From: CAZQLW01 sp964639875 | GTDB taxonomy: Archaea; Nanobdellota; Nanobdellia; Woesearchaeales; GW2011-AR9 | Assembly: GCA_964639875.1 (NCBI GenBank) | Contig: CAZXEM010000070.1 | Location: 1 to 5,840, forward strand | Length of the DNA: 5,840 bases | Direction of reading: 5' to 3' | Shown: positions 1 through 5,026 of the stretch, one piece after another | Layout of the letters: the number at the start of each line of letters is the position of its first letter | Numbering within the stretch: the stretch's first letter is position 1 | Notes under the pieces: generated by a model | What the model was told of the DNA's origin: nothing | The model's input: the letters and a program-made list of their open reading frames with translations, nothing else | Databases searched by the model: none | Position numbers and translations under genes: made by a program

Positions 1-1
1 A

Positions 2-808
2 GTAATTATCGCTTTAGATAGTTACGGCCCGATTACTGATAATGCTGGCGGTATTGCTGAAATGGCAGGGTTGGATAAAAAAGTTAGAAAAACTACTGAC
101 GCATTAGATTCTGTTGGAAACACTACAAAGGCAGTTACTAAAGGTTATGCCATTGGTTCAGCTGCTCTTGGTGCTTTAGCACTTTTCGTTGCATTTACGC
201 AAGAAATCAAACATGTTATTAACGTACCATTAAATTTCTTGTTAACTGATCCAGCAGTTGTTGTAGGGTTAATCATTGGAGCAATGTTACCTTTCGCATT
301 TTCAGCTGTGTTAATGACTGCAGTAGGAACTTCAGCTCATGCAATTGTTTTAGAAGTTAGAAGACAGTTTAAACAAATTAAAGGCATCATGTCTGGAAAA
401 GCTAAACCAGATTATGCTCGGTGTGTTGACATTGTAACTAAAGCAGCTTTGAAAAATATGATTTTACCAGCAATTATTGCAATTGTTGCCCCTCTAGCAG
501 TAGGATTATTGTTAGGGATAAAAGCTTTAGGTGGATTATTAATTGGAGTTATCTTGTCCGGATTAGTAATGGCTTTGTTCATGAGCAATTCAGGAGCAAC
601 TTGGGACAACGCTAAGAAATACATTGAAGATGGTAAACATGGCGGTAAAGGTAAAGATGCTCACAAAGCAGCTGTTGTTGGCGATACTGTAGGAGATCCG
701 TTTAAAGACACCGCAGGACCGGCATTAAACGCTTTGATTAAAGTTATCAATACTTTAGCAATCGTTTTTGCACCATTGTTTGTATTGTACGGGTTAAATT
801 TATTTTAA
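2..808 (+). CDS. hppA: Membrane-bound proton-pumping pyrophosphatase, C-terminal part (5' truncated by window)
   Basis: This integral membrane enzyme hydrolyses pyrophosphate and uses the energy to pump ions across the cytoplasmic membrane. The frame is open from base 2, so the first ATG (62) is internal: the codons before it encode the family motif DSYGPITDNAGGIAEMAG, with the Asp and Asn that bind Mg-PPi. Counting from that Met, GNTTKA lies at residues 19-24 and the second acidic motif, DTVGDPFKDT, at 208-217, followed by GPALNALIK. Hydrophobic segments lie near residues 28-46, 64-90, 131-152, 155-174 and 226-246. About 268 residues are present, where full proteins have roughly 650-800. Lys at residue 23 and Thr at 26 match the K+-independent subfamily, whose known members pump H+; the pumped ion is inferred because the ion-selectivity residues lie upstream of the window. 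The stop is followed by T-rich DNA. The next gene converges, so this gene ends its transcription unit. Confidence 0.96.
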   Translation, partial: VIIALDSYGPITDNAGGIAEMAGLDKKVRKTTDALDSVGNTTKAVTKGYAIGSAALGALALFVAFTQEIKHVINVPLNFLLTDPAVVVGLIIGAMLPFAFSAVLMTAVGTSAHAIVLEVRRQFKQIKGIMSGKAKPDYARCVDIVTKAALKNMILPAIIAIVAPLAVGLLLGIKALGGLLIGVILSGLVMALFMSNSGATWDNAKKYIEDGKHGGKGKDAHKAAVVGDTVGDPFKDTAGPALNALIKVINTLAIVFAPLFVLYGLNLF

Positions 809-826
809 TTTTTAATTTTACTTTTT
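802..826 (+). terminator. Oligo-T terminator after the pyrophosphatase gene
   Basis: Four runs of 4-5 T separated by AA or AC begin at the pyrophosphatase stop codon (TTTT, TTTTT, TTTT, TTTTT) without any stem-loop. Repeated short T tracts in the non-template strand are the usual intrinsic terminator of archaeal RNA polymerase. The position, between convergent genes, fits. The call rests on composition only, in an AT-rich genome. Confidence 0.45.
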
Positions 827-836
827 ATTGGAGAAA

Positions 837-847
837 TTATAAAAATA
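837..847 (-). terminator. Weak candidate oligo-T terminator for the DUF1003 gene
   Basis: Read on the minus strand, about 50 bp past the DUF1003 stop, the sequence is TATTTTTATAA, giving one T5 run. It sits in the 89-bp convergent spacer (809-897), which otherwise holds no gene. It is a weak candidate, because such runs are common by chance at this base composition. Confidence 0.25.
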
Positions 848-897
848 GAATTGTTAGCAAGTAAAGAATTTTTAAAATTAGTTTCTAGAGATTAAAC

Positions 898-1350
898 TTA
901 CTTACGAAGTCCTCTAATCATCCTTTTAACACTTTCTAAATCTTTCATCAATTGCTGATTTTCTCGTTCAGCTTTTCTATTGATGGCATGATCATACTTA
1001 GCATCAACTCTGTCACGTTCAGTTTGCCTGTTCTGGGCCATTAAAATTATTGGCGCTTGAATTGCTGCCAGACAAGATAATGTTAAGTTAAGAAGAATGT
1101 ACGGGTATGGATCGAACGGTTTTTGAATTAATACCCAGCTGTTAATTCCCATCCAGATTATTAAAAGAGAAAAGAAGATAATGATAAATGCCCAACTTCC
1201 ACCAAAAGTTGCTATTTTATCAGCTGCTTTCTGCCCTAAAGATAATTCTTGATGAAAAATAGGGTGATGTTTCTGTTTATGGAGATGAAATATATCTTCA
1301 GATTCTTTTTTATTACTTTTACTACGAACTTTCTTACCTCTTTTTTTCAT
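898..1350 (-). CDS. DUF1003 family two-helix membrane protein
   Basis: This is a small predicted membrane protein of the DUF1003 family, whose biochemical role is not established. The family core is clear: LSLGQKAADKIATFGGSWAF (36-55), then the loop KPFDPYPYILLNL (77-89) and QAPIILMAQNRQ (98-109). Two membrane helices are visible at about 53-75 and 84-105. The N-terminus is strongly basic (KKRGKK, KSNKK) and is followed by a His-rich stretch with five His between residues 22 and 33. The C-terminal 45 residues are charged and probably helical (ERDRVDAKYD onward), which places both termini in the cytoplasm by the positive-inside rule. The length of 150 aa is normal for the family. The start is set by a TATA box centred 25.5 nt upstream; no Shine-Dalgarno is present. 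The gene appears monocistronic. Confidence 0.9.
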   Translation of the reverse strand: MKKRGKKVRSKSNKKESEDIFHLHKQKHHPIFHQELSLGQKAADKIATFGGSWAFIIIFFSLLIIWMGINSWVLIQKPFDPYPYILLNLTLSCLAAIQAPIILMAQNRQTERDRVDAKYDHAINRKAERENQQLMKDLESVKRMIRGLRK

Positions 1351-1370
1351 ACTCTAATGATTATCTTCTT

Positions 1371-1380
1371 GTTTATATAT
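1371..1380 (-). promoter_or_regulatory. TATA box of the DUF1003 gene (leaderless geometry)
   Basis: On the minus strand this reads ATATATAAAC, preceded by an A-rich BRE-like stretch (ACAAAAAA). Its centre is 25.5 nt from the first base of the ATG at 1350, which puts the expected archaeal transcription start at or next to the start codon. Confidence 0.6.
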
Positions 1381-1397
1381 TTTTTGTTAGAATTAAC

Positions 1398-1976
1398 TTA
1401 AAATTTCTCAATAGTTTCCTTAAAAACTTGTTCATAAGTAACAAACAACTTTAACAACTTTTCAAGAACGTGATGAACTTGTTCATCTCCAGCTTCAAGT
1501 TGAACTTTAAGTTTTTTAATTTGGGTTTGATTTTCGTGCAATTCAAAAATATGGTCAGCTTTGATAATAAACTGTTTAATTTCATTAATTTCTTGGTGAA
1601 TAATTTGAAGAACTTCTTTACCCATTTGATTCTGTTCTTCAAAAATCTTTTTTAATAAGCTTGCATATTTACTTTCAAACCCATTCTTTTCTAGGGATTT
1701 CTCTTCAGCTACTAGAAGCATTTCTTTTTTTCTCATTCCTTCCAAAATTTTGCCTAAATTAGCTGCCATCTGGCCAACTTCTGTAATGAACTCATCCAAA
1801 TCGTCATATTCCCAATAATTGAAATTAATGTGCATCACTACAGTTTCAATTGCTGCTAATCGATTCTCAAAATCTCTAAGCTCTTTAATGAAATGTTTAC
1901 CTAAAGAAATATCTTGATTAAGATGTTCTAAACAAAGTTGTGCTTCTTCAGCCATTTCTCCAGTAAGTTCAACCAT
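1398..1976 (-). CDS. Helical coiled-coil protein of unknown function
   Basis: I do not recognise a family. The 192-residue protein has no membrane segment or signal peptide and is almost entirely predicted helix. It is rich in Glu, Lys, Leu and Ile with heptad-like spacing, clearest at about residues 100-190 (runs such as LLKKIFEEQNQMGKEVLQII and the final EKLLKLFVTYEQVFKETIEKF region). A non-repetitive patch, HINFNYWEYDDLDEF (49-63), breaks the helix and is the likeliest specific surface. The ATG at 1976 is preferred: a TATA box is centred 27.5 nt upstream, whereas the GGAG touching the ATG is too close to act as a ribosome site. A second Met at residue 8, with its own GGAG 2 nt upstream, is a less likely start. 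The gene lies 46 bp before DUF1003, which has its own promoter. The role is unknown; the protein could be structural or a scaffold. Confidence 0.75.
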   Translation of the reverse strand: MVELTGEMAEEAQLCLEHLNQDISLGKHFIKELRDFENRLAAIETVVMHINFNYWEYDDLDEFITEVGQMAANLGKILEGMRKKEMLLVAEEKSLEKNGFESKYASLLKKIFEEQNQMGKEVLQIIHQEINEIKQFIIKADHIFELHENQTQIKKLKVQLEAGDEQVHHVLEKLLKLFVTYEQVFKETIEKF

Positions 1977-1998
1977 CTCCTAAAGTAGATCAAAGATG

Positions 1999-2008
1999 TT
2001 TATAATAG
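1999..2008 (-). promoter_or_regulatory. TATA box of the coiled-coil gene (leaderless geometry)
   Basis: The minus-strand reading is CTATTATAAA with ACAAAA upstream as a possible BRE. Its centre lies 27.5 nt before the ATG at 1976. It sits only about 12 bp past the stop codon of the upstream YunG-like gene, so readthrough from that gene is also possible. Confidence 0.55.
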
Positions 2009-2019
2009 TTTTGTTATAA

Positions 2020-2397
2020 TTAATTATGTTCAGAAAGAAATTTTTGAACCCTTTTTTTGAGAATTAAATATTTTTGGTTATATTTTTTGTATTTTGGATT
2101 GTTTTCAATTTCATCACGGGAATGTATTGTTGGTTTAGAAATAATTTCATTTTCATCAAATTGAGATCTTGTTAAATCAATTTCTTTATTATCAACTAAG
2201 TTCCAAAAATGTCCCGTGCCATCTTCAAATTTTGTTTTTAAAATTTTACCACCAAAATAATCATTGACAATCAAAGCAGTAATGTAACATTGGCCCCATG
2301 CAGGATTTTTTGGAGTCCATTTTTCTTCCATGGGTTGATAACAAGTATCCTTACTCCAGGATTTAAATAATGCTTTCTCAAGAATTTTAATTTTCAT
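2020..2397 (-). CDS. YunG-like protein with conserved Cys/His/Asp
   Basis: The 125-residue protein resembles the YunG family, small proteins of unknown function found in bacteria and phages. The recognisable core runs ALFKSWSKDTCYQP (9-22), then W27 to NPAWGQCYITALIVNDYFGG (31-50), then GTGHFWNLVDNKEIDLTRSQF (60-80). Cys37 at the start of a hydrophobic helix, His63 before an aromatic strand and Asp74 are ordered like a papain- or transglutaminase-type triad; this is an inference from spacing, and no activity is claimed. The last 45 residues (from DENEIISKPT) are a charged helical tail. There is no signal peptide or membrane segment. A TATA box centred 26.5 nt upstream supports the start at 2397, with no Shine-Dalgarno. 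The gene is read away from the divergent plus-strand operon. The family's mainly bacterial spread suggests transfer; codon use is not obviously different from its neighbours. Confidence 0.8.
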   Translation of the reverse strand: MKIKILEKALFKSWSKDTCYQPMEEKWTPKNPAWGQCYITALIVNDYFGGKILKTKFEDGTGHFWNLVDNKEIDLTRSQFDENEIISKPTIHSRDEIENNPKYKKYNQKYLILKKRVQKFLSEHN

Positions 2398-2419
2398 TTA
2401 ACGTTAACTAAATTTAGAT

Positions 2420-2427
2420 TATATAAA
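2420..2427 (-). promoter_or_regulatory. TATA box of the YunG-like gene (leaderless geometry)
   Basis: On the minus strand this reads TTTATATA, a near-perfect archaeal TATA box, with GTAAAA immediately upstream as a BRE. The centre is 26.5 nt from the ATG at 2397. It is one half of a divergent promoter pair in the 2398-2514 spacer. Confidence 0.7.
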
Positions 2428-2484
2428 TTTTACTTAGTAAAAGTATCATAATAAAATGGATAAAATAGTAAATTCAACGAATAA

Positions 2485-2492
2485 TTTATAAG
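2485..2492 (+). promoter_or_regulatory. TATA box of the plus-strand three-gene operon
   Basis: The sequence TTTATAAG is preceded by an A-rich stretch (ACGAATAA). Its centre is 26.5 nt before the ATG at 2515, predicting a leaderless transcript that begins at the small membrane-protein gene. It would instead give a leader of about 116 nt if the first gene were the one at 2631, which is an argument for the small gene being real. Confidence 0.6.
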
Positions 2493-2514
2493 TGAAATAG
2501 TTATTATCAAGTAT

Positions 2515-2649
2515 ATGGAAACAGCATTATTACTAATCCTAATAATAACCGGAAATTTATGTTTATACTGGTTATTCTTTGGTAAAAAGAAATTTGAAGA
2601 TAAATTGTATGCACAAGAAGAGGTTAAAACATGCCGGAAAGAACAATAG
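2515..2649 (+). CDS. Small single-helix membrane protein (44 aa)
   Basis: The ORF encodes METALLLILIITGNLCLYWL, then FFG, KKK and a charged tail ending in KTCRKEQ. Residues about 3-23 form one membrane helix followed directly by three lysines, so the short N-terminus should face outside and the 21-residue tail the cytoplasm. No family is recognised. Support for it being a gene: the start lies exactly where the TATA box at 2485-2492 would begin a leaderless mRNA, and the protein has a sensible membrane-anchor pattern. It also heads a compact operon whose second gene begins inside it (19-nt overlap, different frame). It may anchor or regulate the paralogous proteins encoded next, but that is inferred from position only. 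The alternative is that this stretch is merely a leader for the 2631 gene. Confidence 0.6.
   Translation: METALLLILIITGNLCLYWLFFGKKKFEDKLYAQEEVKTCRKEQ
2620..2624 (+). promoter_or_regulatory. Shine-Dalgarno site of the gene at 2631
   Basis: GAGGT lies 6 nt before the ATG at 2631, inside the coding sequence of the 44-aa gene. It decides the start of the second gene. Its presence here, against its absence at promoter-proximal starts, fits the archaeal habit of leaderless first genes and Shine-Dalgarno-led internal operon genes. Confidence 0.6.
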
Positions 2650-3140
2650 TTGTTGACCATTTAAAATTTAGTTATGAAGGGATTTTCAGTGCTGCAGAAC
2701 TTTACGAGATAATTTCAGGATTTTTCTTTGAAAAAGGTTGGGACTGGTACGAAAAAATTAACCAGGAACAAGTTACGTCTGATGGTAAACAAATGCATAT
2801 TATTTTTGAACCATGGAAAAATGTTAGTGATTATTATATGCTAACGACACGAATAGTATTCAATCTTACAGACATTAAAGATATTGAAGTTGAGCATGAT
2901 GGTAAAAAAATAAAATTGGACCATGGCCTGATAAAGATTACTTTTGACGGTTATGTAAACAGTGATCGGAAAAAGAAATGGACAAAACCAGTCTATTGGT
3001 TACTGGCAATAATTATGGAAAAATATTTTTTCAGACAACATTTCACTAAATTTGAAGATTGGATAAAGAGTGATTTAGACGATTTATTAAATAAAATAAA
3101 AACTTATCTTAACACTTGTAAATATAGTTACAAAACATAA
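2631..3140 (+). CDS. Hypothetical protein, first of two tandem paralogs
   Basis: The function is unknown. The 169-residue protein is soluble in appearance, with mixed helices and strands. It shares a colinear pattern with the next gene: FSYEGIF (13-19), an EL-led helix, KGW (35-37), DGKQMHIIFEP (51-61), a strand and loop IVFNLTDIKDIEVEHDGKKI (75-94), IKITFDGY (101-108), and W117-KPVYWLLAIIMEKYFF (119-134). The last element is aromatic and amphipathic and could touch a membrane or a partner. No catalytic motif, nucleotide-binding loop or metal-binding Cys/His set is visible. The start at 2631 is set by GAGGT 6 nt upstream and overlaps the end of the small membrane-protein gene. Only 2 nt separate its stop from the next start. 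Together with the neighbours it probably forms one complex or pathway; this is inference from the operon and the duplication. Confidence 0.8.
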   Translation: MPERTIVVDHLKFSYEGIFSAAELYEIISGFFFEKGWDWYEKINQEQVTSDGKQMHIIFEPWKNVSDYYMLTTRIVFNLTDIKDIEVEHDGKKIKLDHGLIKITFDGYVNSDRKKKWTKPVYWLLAIIMEKYFFRQHFTKFEDWIKSDLDDLLNKIKTYLNTCKYSYKT

Positions 3141-3142
3141 AA

Positions 3143-3775
3143 ATGAAAAATGTCCATTTTGAAAAGGAACTTGTAGTTAACAACCGTGAACTAAATTATA
3201 AGGGGATATTTCGACCAGATGAATTATTTAGAGTAGTTAATAAAGCGATAGAAGCTCGCGGTTACGAAAAAAGGGAAAAAAGAACTGAAGAAACTGTTTC
3301 TGAAAGTGGTAAAATGAATTTAATTGAATTAAGGCCGTTTAAAGAAAAAACTCAATATGCTACATTAATGATAAATATTAAAATTATTTTAAGTAATTTA
3401 ACAGAAGTAGCAGAAGAAGTAAAAGGTGAAAAGAGACTTTTTCAACAGGGAGATGTTTCTATAGTTTTTGACGCTTGGTCATTAACAGATTACCAAGGTC
3501 GATGGGGATTAAAACCGTGGGTCTTTTTTGCTAAAGCGATAATTAACAAGTTTCTCTACAAAATTCCTCTTGAAAGTGGCTTTAAAGGGGAAGTAGCTAT
3601 GGATACTGCTTACATTTATGCTCATCTTAAAAAATTATTAAATTCTTATAAAGAAGAAATTGGTGTTGTTGTAAACGAAGAAGAAGTTAAACAAAAAATG
3701 CAAGAAGAAATGAAAAAAGAAATGATTGAACTTGAGATTAATAAACAAGATTCAACTGATAACTTCTCCCCTTAA
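3143..3775 (+). CDS. Hypothetical protein, second tandem paralog with coiled-coil tail
   Basis: This 210-residue protein of unknown function is a diverged copy of the preceding one. Matching landmarks are LNYKGIF (17-23), DELFRVVNKAIEARGYEKRE (26-45), SGKMNLIELRPF (55-66), INIKIILSNLTEV (77-89), VSIVFDAWSLTDYQGRWGLK (105-124) and KPWVFFAKAIINKFLY (124-139). It is longer because of a C-terminal extension from about residue 178, rich in Glu, Lys and Met (EEEVKQKMQEEMKKEMIELE), which is a likely coiled coil absent from the first copy. No Shine-Dalgarno precedes the ATG; translation probably depends on coupling to the upstream stop 2 nt away. Its last 24 bp overlap the end of the convergent methylthiotransferase gene. 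Identity between the copies looks low but is ordered along the whole core, so the duplication is old and the copies have probably specialised, perhaps as a heterodimer. Confidence 0.82.
   Translation: MKNVHFEKELVVNNRELNYKGIFRPDELFRVVNKAIEARGYEKREKRTEETVSESGKMNLIELRPFKEKTQYATLMINIKIILSNLTEVAEEVKGEKRLFQQGDVSIVFDAWSLTDYQGRWGLKPWVFFAKAIINKFLYKIPLESGFKGEVAMDTAYIYAHLKKLLNSYKEEIGVVVNEEEVKQKMQEEMKKEMIELEINKQDSTDNFSP
3693..3718 (-). terminator. Candidate oligo-T terminator of the methylthiotransferase gene
   Basis: Read on the minus strand, two T6 runs lie 34 and 54 nt past the stop of the methylthiotransferase gene. They are antisense to the Lys/Glu-rich tail codons of the plus-strand gene. There is no stem-loop. 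This fits archaeal T-tract termination, but the A-richness is equally explained by the lysine codons. Confidence 0.35.
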
Positions 3776-5026
3776 ATCCCAACTAGTAATTTTTACAACT
3801 TTGATTTTAATAATGTCGCCTAATTTATAATTGCCTTCTACAATTACTGGCTTATAAGATTTGTTACGGCCGATCCATTGACCGGCATTTTTACCCTTTT
3901 CGTCAATAATAATTTCTCCTTCCCAGTCAAGCCAACGTTCATTACGCATTCTGAAAATGTTGACACAAATGTCTCTAATAACTTTTGAACGAAGTTTAAC
4001 AACTTCTGTTGGTAATTGTTTCATTTTTGCTGCTGGCGTTTTTGGTCTTGGCCAGAATTTAGAAATGTTAACAATGTCAGGATGAATATTTCTTATTAAG
4101 TTAAGTGTCTCCCAATGTTCTTCTTCAGTTTCTCCAGGAAATCCAGTAATAATGTCAGTTGCAAAATTTATTCGAGGAAATTTTTCTTTAATTTCGTTAA
4201 CTAACCCTAAAAAATCTTTAACTATATATTTTCTGTTCATTGTTTGTAAAACTTTATCACTGCCCGATTGAACAGGTAAATGTAAAAATTTAAATATTTT
4301 TTTATCTGCAAAAACATCAAAAAATTCATCTTTAAATTTCAATAAATGGTCTGGATTCATCATCCCTATTCGGATTTTGAACCGGCCAGGAATTTTTACC
4401 AGTTCATGAAGAAGTTTTGCTAAATTAGTGTCAAGATCAAATCCGTAACAACCAGTATCTTGTGATGTTATCCAGATTTCTTTAACTTCTTCACTTACTG
4501 CTTTTTTAGCTTCATTAACAATGTCTTCAATTGGGTATGAAATTAAATTTCCCCGTGCAGCTTTAGTTTTACAAAATGTACATGCACCTAAACAACCTCT
4601 AGAAATCGGAATAATTTCAATGATCGGATTTTTTCTTACTTTAGGTAAATTTAATGGTGGCATCTCACCAGTTTCTAATGCTTTGACAATATTGTCGTTA
4701 AGCGCTTCCTCGACAATTTCTACAATGTTATGAATTTGTTTAGTTCCAATTAAAGTATACTTTTTAAGTTTGTCCGGAGCAGTTTGCGCAATACAACCAG
4801 CAATAATAATTATCTTGTAAGGGTGTTCAGCTTTAACTTCTTTCAACTTTTTAAAAAAAGCAATTTCACTAGGACTCTTAACAGAACAAGAATTGAGTAT
4901 TACAATGTCTGCATCATCTAAACTTTCAATGACTTCAAATTTTGCTTCTTGAAGTAATCCCTTCATCTGCTCAGTATCAGCTTGATTTGCTGAACATCCC
5001 CATGTTATAAAATATACACTTGTCAT
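3752..5026 (-). CDS. mtaB: tRNA t6A37 methylthiotransferase, archaeal/CDKAL1 type
   Basis: This radical-SAM enzyme adds a methylthio group to threonylcarbamoyl-adenosine 37 of ANN-decoding tRNAs, giving ms2t6A. The 424 residues contain all three family domains. The N-terminal methylthiotransferase domain has the auxiliary 4Fe-4S cysteines C11 (WGCSANQADTEQ), C47 (LNSCSVK) and C78 (AGCIAQ). The radical-SAM core has C145, C149 and C152 (RGCLGACTFCKTKAARG), then LHLPVQSGSD (248-257) and DIITGFPGET (291-300). A C-terminal TRAM domain spans about 366-423. CKTK-ARG and PRP-TPAAKMKQLP match the CDKAL1/archaeal branch rather than MiaB or RimO; the usual His of KTKHARG is Ala here. The start codon overlaps the upstream LAGLIDADG stop as ATGA, without a Shine-Dalgarno, so translation is probably coupled. 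A weak TATA-like AAAATATC about 29 nt upstream might be an internal promoter. Confidence 0.95.
   Translation of the reverse strand: MTSVYFITWGCSANQADTEQMKGLLQEAKFEVIESLDDADIVILNSCSVKSPSEIAFFKKLKEVKAEHPYKIIIIAGCIAQTAPDKLKKYTLIGTKQIHNIVEIVEEALNDNIVKALETGEMPPLNLPKVRKNPIIEIIPISRGCLGACTFCKTKAARGNLISYPIEDIVNEAKKAVSEEVKEIWITSQDTGCYGFDLDTNLAKLLHELVKIPGRFKIRIGMMNPDHLLKFKDEFFDVFADKKIFKFLHLPVQSGSDKVLQTMNRKYIVKDFLGLVNEIKEKFPRINFATDIITGFPGETEEEHWETLNLIRNIHPDIVNISKFWPRPKTPAAKMKQLPTEVVKLRSKVIRDICVNIFRMRNERWLDWEGEIIIDEKGKNAGQWIGRNKSYKPVIVEGNYKLGDIIKIKVVKITSWDLRGEVIS
3790..3809 (+). terminator. Candidate oligo-T terminator of the three-gene operon
   Basis: A T5 run begins 15 nt past the stop at 3775, and a T4 run follows shortly after, inside the antisense of the methylthiotransferase C-terminus. 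No gene-free spacer exists, so any terminator must lie within the opposing coding region. Confidence 0.3.

Noticed and set aside
62..64. ATG at 62 as the start of the pyrophosphatase gene
   Set aside because: The conserved motif DSYGPITDNAGGIAE is encoded in the same frame upstream of it, so the gene begins outside the window.
412..624. 70-codon minus-strand ORF within the pyrophosphatase gene
   Set aside because: It is antisense to conserved pyrophosphatase coding sequence and has no independent support.
832..850. TATA-like AATTATAAAAAT on the plus strand after the pyrophosphatase gene
   Set aside because: No plus-strand gene begins within reach; it lies in AT-rich convergent spacer where such matches arise by chance.
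809..895. In-frame open extension of 28 sense codons after the pyrophosphatase stop, ending with a protein-like stretch (KIELLASKEFLKLVSRD) before TAA
   Set aside because: It has no ATG, GTG or ribosome site; the first possible start is a TTG giving about 14 residues, and T-rich terminator DNA separates it from the gene. The pyrophosphatase already ends where its family normally ends. Chance is the simplest explanation.
1451..1655. ORFs on both strands inside the coiled-coil gene (63 aa minus, 61 aa plus)
   Set aside because: They are low-complexity Lys/Asn/Phe/Leu products expected from other frames of an A-rich, Lys/Glu-rich coding sequence.
2430..2660. 76-codon minus-strand ORF across the divergent spacer
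   Set aside because: Its product is compositionally odd (many Asn, Tyr, Ile, Ser) and lacks family features. It covers the promoter region and the antisense of the 44-aa gene, and nothing upstream supports its start.
4521..4733. 70-codon plus-strand ORF within the methylthiotransferase gene
   Set aside because: It is a shadow of a well-conserved enzyme on the other strand, with no promoter or ribosome site.
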